This document shows positions 59,110-64,000 of a stretch of DNA of 64,000 bases, piece by piece. The first letter of the stretch is position 1. Each line of letters opens with the position of its first letter. A program made the translations under genes and the position numbers. Origin of the DNA: Bradyrhizobium sp. BTAi1 (lineage in GTDB: Bacteria > Pseudomonadota > Alphaproteobacteria > Rhizobiales > Xanthobacteraceae); NCBI RefSeq assembly GCF_000015165.1, contig NC_009485.1, positions 3,264,001 to 3,328,000 on the forward strand, given 5' to 3'. A model generated the notes under the pieces. It searched no databases. It saw nothing but the letters and a program-made list of their open reading frames with translations, and was not told the DNA's origin.

Positions 59110-59658
59110 TCACCAATGATGATGGGTGCGGATCACGCCATGACCGTGGCCGAAGTGACGGCCGCCATGCCAGCCATGGTGATGACCCCAGCCCGGACCG
59201 CGATAGTAACCGTAGCTGTGCCGCCACGGCCGCGGTCCATAGGAATAGCCATAGCTGCGATAGACCGGGCGGGGCGCGTAGCTGTAGCCATAGCCGCCGT
59301 AATACGGACGATAGGCGTGCACCGGGTAGTAGCCGCCATAGCCGTAATACGGGGAGCTTGCGTAGCGGTAGCCGCCGTAACCGTATGACGGGTAGGGCGC
59401 ATAGCCGCCATAATAGTTCGGTGCCGCAATCGCCGATCCGATCACGGCACCAGCCAGCAGGCCGGCTCCGATCGCCGCACCGCCGCCCCAGCCACCATGG
59501 TGCCAGCCCCGATAGCCGACCTGGACGGCGTGCGAGGTTTCAGCCGGTTTCGCGGCCGCTGACACCGCGGTGAGCGGCGCTGCGGAGACCGATTGCAGCG
59601 TGGACAAAGAGATCGCGCCGGCGGCAGCCATGGTCGCGGCGGCCTTGAAGGTCATCAT
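59110..59658 (-). CDS. Secreted Gly/Tyr/His-rich protein
   Basis: This 182-residue protein has a signal peptide (MMTFKAAATMAAAGAISLST, cleavage near VSA-A). A short GWGGGAAIGAGLLAGAVIGS hydrophobic glycine-rich segment follows, then about 100 residues of irregular GYGG/YGYSY/YYGG repeats ending in a His-rich tail (GHHHGWHGGRHFGHGHG). It is probably an envelope or surface protein; such tails often bind metals. No enzyme motif. An AGAAC-N17-CGTT pair at 59697-59722 (minus strand) is a near match to an EcfG stress promoter. Confidence 0.75.
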   Translation of the reverse strand: MMTFKAAATMAAAGAISLSTLQSVSAAPLTAVSAAAKPAETSHAVQVGYRGWHHGGWGGGAAIGAGLLAGAVIGSAIAAPNYYGGYAPYPSYGYGGYRYASSPYYGYGGYYPVHAYRPYYGGYGYSYAPRPVYRSYGYSYGPRPWRHSYGYYRGPGWGHHHGWHGGRHFGHGHGVIRTHHHW

Positions 59659-59696
59659 TCTGATTTCTCCCGAGGTGTTGGGTCTTGCTCAAACCG

Positions 59697-59722
59697 AACG
59701 ACAGAAGCCTGGTTTCAGTTCT
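59697..59722 (-). promoter_or_regulatory. EcfG-like promoter candidate (one mismatch)
   Basis: On the minus strand AGAAC (59722-59718) is followed after 17 bases by CGTT (59700-59697), upstream of the Gly/Tyr/His-rich protein. The usual -35 box is GGAAC. Confidence 0.4.
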
Positions 59723-59781
59723 CAAGGCGGACCGATTGTCGCGCCACATGTGTCGAGGAACGCGGCGACGCCTGAGTTCCT

Positions 59782-60189
59782 CTACCGGCAGACATGACGG
59801 CGCCCGTCTTTGCCAAGATAGGTGCCCGAGGCCGGATCATAGGATCGATAACGCTGCGCGCAGGAGACCTGGGACTCGCTGGCCTGCGCACGGCTGTTGG
59901 CAATGGCGCCGCCGATGATCGCGCCGGCCGCGAGGCCGCCAAGCACGGCCGCGCCGGAGCCGTGGTGATGATGCCGGTAGCCGTATTGGTAGCCGTGACG
60001 GCGACCGAGGCCGGGATGCCAATCGTGCCCGCCGCGCCAATGGCGGTATTGCACCTGCTGCAGGCCGTCGACGGCCCGGGCGGGTGCGGCCGGATTGTTC
60101 GGCAGCAAAGGTGCCGCCGCCAATGGCGTCACGGCAGACAGTGTGATGGTGCCGATGGCGGCGATCGTCAAAAGTTTGCGCAGCTGCAT
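59782..60189 (-). CDS. BA14K-family secreted protein
   Basis: This 135-residue protein has a signal peptide (MQLRKLLTIAAIGTITLSAV, cleavage near PLA-A), a His-rich middle (YRHHHHGSG), a glycine-zipper-like hydrophobic segment (AAVLGGLAAGAIIGGAIANS) and the C-terminal BA14K motif CAQRYRSYDPASGTYLGKDG with its paired Cys. BA14K is a Brucella surface immunogen with lectin-like activity; homologues are common in Rhizobiales envelopes. AAAGGAG precedes the ATG. It is driven by a perfect EcfG-type promoter. Confidence 0.88.
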   Translation of the reverse strand: MQLRKLLTIAAIGTITLSAVTPLAAAPLLPNNPAAPARAVDGLQQVQYRHWRGGHDWHPGLGRRHGYQYGYRHHHHGSGAAVLGGLAAGAIIGGAIANSRAQASESQVSCAQRYRSYDPASGTYLGKDGRRHVCR

Positions 60190-60225
60190 CTGCGTGCTCC
60201 TTTCTGACCTTCAGATATTGGGAGC

Positions 60226-60251
60226 AACGTTCCGCCACAACTGCCCGTTCC
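60226..60251 (-). promoter_or_regulatory. EcfG-type general-stress promoter of the BA14K gene
   Basis: On the minus strand GGAAC (60251-60247) is followed after exactly 17 bases by CGTT (60229-60226), the known consensus for EcfG-dependent general stress promoters in alphaproteobacteria. It lies 37 bp before the BA14K start codon. Confidence 0.7.
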
Positions 60252-60370
60252 GCGTCATGCTGCCGCCGTATCGGTGGCACAAGGTCGCATCGCGGTCACA
60301 ACGCCGCAGCGGCCCTGCGGGAGGCCGCTGCGGATCCACCTACACCACCGGCTCGACCACACGCGCTCCA

Positions 60371-61153
60371 CTAATCGATCAACGCATCGAGCAGCGCATC
60401 CGGGCATTCCGCCATCATCGTATGTCCCGCACCGGGCAACACGATCGTGCGCGATTGTGCAATCGCCGCGGCCAGCGCCTTGCCGGCCTTGACCGGCGTC
60501 ATCATGTCCTTCTCGCCGAGGATGAGGCGAGTCGGCACCTTGATCTTGGCTGCCGACGTCAGAGCGTCCTGATAGGTGTTGCAGGCGGCGAGATCGTTGA
60601 ACAGGACCCCGGGCGCGCAGCGCTCCAGGGTCGCCTGCGCGCTGCCATGCATCCACAGCCCGGGCGCCCGGCTGCCGCCGAGTTCGGCCGCAAAGCCGAG
60701 GCCCCAGATCGAGACCATGTCGATGGCGGCGTGATCATTGGCCTCCGCGGCCTTCAGGAGATCAGGTCCGACCGTCATGGTGGCCGCGGTGCCGATCAGG
60801 CTGAGCGCCGAGACGCGCTCCGGATGGCGTGCCGCCGCATCCAGCGCGATCAGCGAGCCCATCGAATGGCCGATCAGATGCGCAGGCCTGGCATTCACCG
60901 CGTGCAACAGCGCATCGATCCAGTCGGCCATCGCGGCAATGGTCGGCAGCGCCGGCCCGGCGGAGCGGCCATGGCCGGGCAGATCGGGCACCAGCACCGC
61001 AAAGCCGTGATGGGCGAACCAGCGGCTATGCAGCGCCCAGACCGAATGATCGAAGCCTGCGCCATGCACGAAGACCACGGCAGGCAAAGCGGGCTCGAAA
61101 GCGCGGCCGCCGGTGGCAATGAAGACGTCGCGGTCGTTGATCGACAGCTGCAT
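60371..61153 (-). CDS. Alpha/beta-fold hydrolase
   Basis: This 260-residue cytoplasmic protein has the alpha/beta-hydrolase elements: oxyanion-hole HGAGFDHSVW, nucleophile elbow GHSMGSLIALD with the catalytic Ser, acidic residue in LILGEKDMMTPVKAGK and catalytic His in LPGAGHTMMAECPD. It is a small esterase or C-C hydrolase type with unknown substrate. It follows metY by 3 bp on the same strand, so the two are cotranscribed. A link to deacylation of homoserine esters is possible but not shown. Confidence 0.87.
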   Translation of the reverse strand: MQLSINDRDVFIATGGRAFEPALPAVVFVHGAGFDHSVWALHSRWFAHHGFAVLVPDLPGHGRSAGPALPTIAAMADWIDALLHAVNARPAHLIGHSMGSLIALDAAARHPERVSALSLIGTAATMTVGPDLLKAAEANDHAAIDMVSIWGLGFAAELGGSRAPGLWMHGSAQATLERCAPGVLFNDLAACNTYQDALTSAAKIKVPTRLILGEKDMMTPVKAGKALAAAIAQSRTIVLPGAGHTMMAECPDALLDALID

Positions 61154-61156
61154 CGC

Positions 61157-62452
61157 TCACACCTTCTGCGAGGCGCGCAGCGCCTGTCCGAGATCGTCGA
61201 TGATGTCTGACACCGCCTCGATGCCGACCGACAGCCGGATCAGCTCCTCGCCGATTCCGGCGGCAGCGAGCTGGGCCGCATCCATCTGCTGATGCGTGGT
61301 CGAGGCGGGATGGATTACCAAGGTCTTGGCGTCGCCGACATTGGCGAGATGGCTGATCAGCTTCAGGCTTTCGATGAATTTGCGCCCGGCAGGCCGTCCG
61401 CCCTTGATGCCGAACGAGATGATCGAGCCGGCGCCGCGCGGCAACAGCTGCTTCGCCAGCGCATGATCCGGGTGGGTCTCCAGCGACGGGTGCAGCACCC
61501 AGTCGACTGCCTTGTTGGCCGTCAGCGCGGCCAGCACCGCGCTGGTGTTCGCGACATGACGCTCCATGCGCAGATGCAAGGTCTCGACGCCCTGCAGCAG
61601 ATGGAAGGCGTTGGTCGGCGACAGGCAGGCGCCGAAATCGCGCAGGCCCTCGGTGCGGGCGCGCATGATGAAGGCGGCCGGGCCGAACTGCTCGTCGAAG
61701 ACGATGCCATGGTAGCCGGCATAGGGTTCGGTGAGCTGCGGAAACTTGCCGGACGCACGCCAGTCGAACCGGCCGCCATCGATGATGGCGCCGCCGATGG
61801 CGATGCCGTGGCCGCCGAGCCATTTGGTCGCCGAGTGCATCACGATATCGGCGCCTTGCGCGATCGGCTGGCTGAGATAGGGCGTCGCGAAGGTATTGTC
61901 GATCAGGAGCGGAATGCCCGCTTCGTGCGCGATGGCCGAGATCCTGGGAATGTCCAGCACCTCGAGGCCGGGATTGCCGAGCGTCTCGCCGATGACGAGT
62001 TTGGTCTTCGGCTGGATCGCGGCGCGGAAGCCGTCGAGGTCACGCGGCTTGACGAAGCTCGTGGTGATGCCGAAGCGCGGCAGAGTGTGGGCAAGCAGAT
62101 TGATGGTGCCGCCATAGAGCGAGGACGAGGCGACGATGTGGTCGCCGGCATTGAGCAGCGTGGCGATGGCGAGATGGAGCGCGGCCTGGCCGCTCGCGGT
62201 GCAGATCGCGCCGACGCCGCCTTCGAGCGCGGCCAGCCGCTCTTCGAGCACGGCTGTGGTCGGGTTGGAGATGCGGGTATAGATGTGGCCGGCGCGTTCG
62301 AGATTGAACAGCGCGGCGGCGTGCTCGGTATCGTCGAACACGTAGGACGTGGTCTGATAGATCGGCACCGCGCGGGCGCCGGTCGCGGGATCCGGCTGCT
62401 GGCCCGCATGCAGGCTCAGGGTCTCGAAGGCAGGCGGTTTCGGCGGCGGCAT
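61157..62452 (-). CDS. metY: O-acetylhomoserine aminocarboxypropyltransferase (sulfhydrylase)
   Basis: This 431-residue gamma-family PLP enzyme makes homocysteine (or methionine) from O-acetylhomoserine and sulfide. Motifs are ETLSLHAGQQPDPATGARAV, YTRISNPTTAVLEERLAALE, ASSSLYGGTINLLAHTL, IDNTFATPYLSQPI and the PLP Lys in VMHSATKWLGGHG. Length and the AGQQPDP start fit MetY rather than MetB/MetC. ATG 62452 is used; a TTG at 62461 is possible. No known SAM-sensing riboswitch is recognised upstream, but a 93-bp palindrome lies at 62592. Confidence 0.93.
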   Translation of the reverse strand: MPPPKPPAFETLSLHAGQQPDPATGARAVPIYQTTSYVFDDTEHAAALFNLERAGHIYTRISNPTTAVLEERLAALEGGVGAICTASGQAALHLAIATLLNAGDHIVASSSLYGGTINLLAHTLPRFGITTSFVKPRDLDGFRAAIQPKTKLVIGETLGNPGLEVLDIPRISAIAHEAGIPLLIDNTFATPYLSQPIAQGADIVMHSATKWLGGHGIAIGGAIIDGGRFDWRASGKFPQLTEPYAGYHGIVFDEQFGPAAFIMRARTEGLRDFGACLSPTNAFHLLQGVETLHLRMERHVANTSAVLAALTANKAVDWVLHPSLETHPDHALAKQLLPRGAGSIISFGIKGGRPAGRKFIESLKLISHLANVGDAKTLVIHPASTTHQQMDAAQLAAAGIGEELIRLSVGIEAVSDIIDDLGQALRASQKV

Positions 62453-62467
62453 GCGGGGCAACTCTCT

Positions 62468-62578
62468 TCAGGCGGGTCGCATGTTGTGCCACAGATTGCG
62501 GCGGTCGTCAGCGTCGGGAGCTGGGGTAGCGCCGGGGGCCTCCTGGTTCGAGATGCGGCGCGCCCACACCCGTTTCAA
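62468..62578 (-). other. Possible leader ORF upstream of metY
   Basis: A 36-codon minus-strand frame from TTG 62578 (the frame is open back to 62623) ends ADDRRNLWHNMRPA 15 bp before the metY ATG. Its codon pattern looks protein-like, but no clear ribosome site or ATG start is seen. It may be a leader peptide, the tail of a lost gene or chance. Confidence 0.25.
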
Positions 62579-62591
62579 CAGGATCGTAGAT

Positions 62592-62684
62592 GGGGTAACG
62601 GGCCGACCACCCGAGCGGCACGCTCACTCCTGCGCTATTTGGGAGCGCGTTCGCGTGCCGCCCGGGTGGTCGGCCCGTTACCCC
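62592..62684. repeat. 93-bp palindrome with 32-bp arms between the nitroreductase gene and metY
   Basis: Arms at 62592-62623 and 62653-62684 are inverted copies with one mismatch (A/G at the 23rd base). They start GGGGTAACGGGCCGACCACC and surround a 29-bp centre with a smaller CTCC/GGAG stem. No T-run follows on either strand. It lies 37 bp past the nitroreductase stop and may act as its terminator, as a metY leader structure or as a mobile palindromic element. Confidence 0.85.
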
Positions 62685-62720
62685 GTCTAGGAGGAGCCAG
62701 CCGAAACCGGCTGATCGGCT

Positions 62721-63350
62721 TCAGCCGAAGCTCTTCGGGAATAGGCCTGACGCGGCGATCTCGGCGATCGAAAGCCGCGGGCTTGGCTTCTCACGCTCCT
62801 TCAGCATCGCCGGTAGCTTCTCGCCGTCGCCCTTGCGGCCCACGGCGATCGCGATCTCCACCGCGAAATCATCGGGCACGCCGAGCGCCGCCTGCGCGGC
62901 AGCGACATCGAAGCCGCTCATGCCGTGGGTGGCCCAGCCGGACAGGGCGGCCTGGTTGGCGAAATTGGCCCAGGCGGCGCCGGCGTCGAAGGAATGTGTG
63001 CGGGCCGGCACCGGCTCGGTCTTGCCGGCCGGGATGAAGGTCTTCTTCGACAGCACGTAGACGATGGCAGCGGCATGCTGCGCCCAGCCGCGGTTGAACT
63101 CGATCAGCGGCGCCAGGAAGGTGTCGAACTGTGCCGAGCCGCGCAGCGCGTAGAGGAAGCGCCAGGGCTGCGAATTATACGAGGAGGGCGCCCAGCGCGC
63201 CGCTTCGATGAAGGTGAGAAGCGCCGACTCGGGCAGCGCCTCGTCGGTGAAGCCGCGCGGCGACCAGCGGTCGACGAACAGGCGGTGGGCCGGGTGCTCG
63301 GTGGTGCGGTCGGTCGGCGGGAGGTGGTCGGTCAAGGTGGGCTCCTTCAT
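62721..63350 (-). CDS. Nitroreductase-family oxidoreductase
   Basis: This 209-residue FMN-dependent protein has FVDRWSPRGFTDEALPESAL, the FMN-binding ARWAPSSYNSQPWRFLYALR segment, ALSGWATHGMSGFDVAAAQA and IAVGRKGDGEKLPAMLKERE. Enzymes of this fold reduce nitro compounds, quinones or enones with NAD(P)H. It differs from BluB at 41.2 kb, which lacks the SSYNSQPW form. It is followed on the same strand, after the palindrome, by metY. Substrate unknown. Confidence 0.87.
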   Translation of the reverse strand: MKEPTLTDHLPPTDRTTEHPAHRLFVDRWSPRGFTDEALPESALLTFIEAARWAPSSYNSQPWRFLYALRGSAQFDTFLAPLIEFNRGWAQHAAAIVYVLSKKTFIPAGKTEPVPARTHSFDAGAAWANFANQAALSGWATHGMSGFDVAAAQAALGVPDDFAVEIAIAVGRKGDGEKLPAMLKEREKPSPRLSIAEIAASGLFPKSFG

Positions 63351-63417
63351 TCAGGCTCGTCATCGGGCCTCGTGCTCGGCTTCGCTGCAGAGCACAAACC
63401 TCGGTTCCCTCTCTGGC

Positions 63418-64000
63418 TCACGGCGCCTTCGGAGTCCAGATCGCTAACGCAGATGTGTCCACCTTCGCGGGCAGCACGCGCTCGGCCAGAAATGCGTCGG
63501 CGATCTTCTGCTGCTCGGAGAGGCCGGCTGCGGTGACTGTGCCGACCTGGTAGGAGCGGTGGCTGTTGGCCTCCTCGACGGTGGCCGCATCGATGCCCCA
63601 CAGCGTGGCGAGCTGGTTCGCCGCTGCGGCCGGATTGGCCTTGACCCATTTGCCGGTCTCGACCAGCTTGCCATAGATGATGTTGAGGACGTCGCCGCGC
63701 TTGGCGGCATAATCGGCCGAGGCGAGGTAATAGCGCTTGTAGCTGGCGAGCCCGTCGCTGCCGTCGGTGAGCACGCGCGCGCCGGATTGGCGGATGGTGC
63801 TGGTCAGGAACGGATCCCACGCCACCCAGGCATCGACATTGTTGCTGACGAAGGCGGTGCGGCCGTCGGCGGGCGGCAGATAGGCCGGGGTGATGTCCTT
63901 GAAGGTCAGCCCCGCTTTGGCGAGCGCTGAGAGCAGCAGATAATGGCTGCCGGCGCCCTTGGTCACCGCGATCTTCCTGCCCTTGAGTTCGGCCAGCGAC
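63418..64000 (-). CDS. ssuA: ABC transporter substrate-binding protein, aliphatic-sulfonate (SsuA) type, C-terminal part
   Basis: The last 194 residues of a periplasmic binding protein are visible; the start lies beyond the window. SLAELKGRKIAVTKGAGSHY matches the SsuA/TauA signature, followed by DITPAYLPPADGRTAFVSNN, VDAWVAWDPFLTSTIRQSGA and SDGLASYKRYYLASADYAAK. These bind alkanesulfonates or taurine for sulfur supply. The nearby metY fits a sulfur-assimilation context, though the genes between are not obviously related. The exact ligand cannot be told from this part. Confidence 0.85.
   Translation of the reverse strand, partial: SLAELKGRKIAVTKGAGSHYLLLSALAKAGLTFKDITPAYLPPADGRTAFVSNNVDAWVAWDPFLTSTIRQSGARVLTDGSDGLASYKRYYLASADYAAKRGDVLNIIYGKLVETGKWVKANPAAAANQLATLWGIDAATVEEANSHRSYQVGTVTAAGLSEQQKIADAFLAERVLPAKVDTSALAIWTPKAP

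Noticed and set aside
62453..62720. SAM-II or SAH riboswitch ahead of metY
   Set aside because: The conserved cores of these aptamers could not be found on the minus strand. A covariance-model search would settle it.
1..64000. CRISPR arrays, tRNA or rRNA genes, complete insertion sequences, prophage
   Set aside because: I looked for regularly spaced repeats, tRNA-like cloverleaf ends and transposase genes and saw none. The only mobile remains are the relic and intron end near 11.4-11.9 kb.

Overview
The window is a GC-rich alphaproteobacterial chromosome segment, most like Bradyrhizobium. The evidence is gene content rather than a marker gene: an oxalyl-CoA/formyl-CoA module, an oxygen-dependent cobalamin pathway with BluB, a BA14K-family surface protein behind a GGAAC-N17-CGTT (EcfG-type) promoter, a Rhizobiales-type palindromic repeat, and dense ATGA/GTGA gene overlaps. 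No rRNA, tRNA or CRISPR was seen. Both ends cut genes (frc on the left, an ssuA-like gene on the right).

Layout. 1-5.3 kb: frc and oxc (oxalate catabolism) with a GntR/FadR regulator, divergent from an NDP-forming acyl-CoA synthetase. Two copies of a 17-bp dyad lie between the divergent genes. 5.3-9.6 kb: MFS transporter, adenine deaminase, glutathione S-transferase. 9.6-12.1 kb: a poorly coding, partly foreign stretch with a less GC-rich methyltransferase, a frameshifted tyrosine-recombinase relic and the 3' end of a group II intron. 12.2-16.7 kb: DUF1236 protein, VanZ-like protein, a two-subunit TPP decarboxylase divergent from a D-2-hydroxyacid dehydrogenase, and a GNAT enzyme next to an Orn/Lys/Arg decarboxylase (16.7-19.05 kb).

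19.2-41.9 kb is a nearly complete adenosylcobalamin locus. A cobalamin riboswitch (26356-26519) leads hupE (probable cobalt uptake), a DUF1636 protein, cobW, cobN, cobG, cobH, cobI and cobJ. A divergent run holds cobP, cobO and cobQ. Single genes (cobK, cbiD, threonine-phosphate decarboxylase) sit on the opposite strand and overlap neighbours tail to tail. cbiD stands where cobF would be expected. Nucleotide-loop assembly (cobT, cobC, cobS, bluB, cobP) is present. Absent from the window are a precorrin-2-forming methyltransferase (cobA type), the small cobaltochelatase subunits and a corrinoid reductase.

41.9-44.0 kb: a formyltransferase and a glycosyltransferase-like protein. 44.9-55.1 kb: an ECF sigma factor followed by flagellin, fliD, fliS, a 90-residue protein, flgD, flgE, two small helical proteins (the second FlgN-like), flgK and flgL. 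These are only exported axial parts and chaperones. The flagellin and flgD upstream regions share a bipartite element that could be an ECF-type promoter.

55.2-59.05 kb: an unusual DUF4336-SDR fusion followed closely by a quinol-oxidase subunit I gene (cyoB) with no partner subunits nearby. 59.1-64 kb: two small secreted proteins, an alpha/beta hydrolase, metY, a 93-bp palindrome, a nitroreductase and a sulfonate-type ABC substrate-binding protein.
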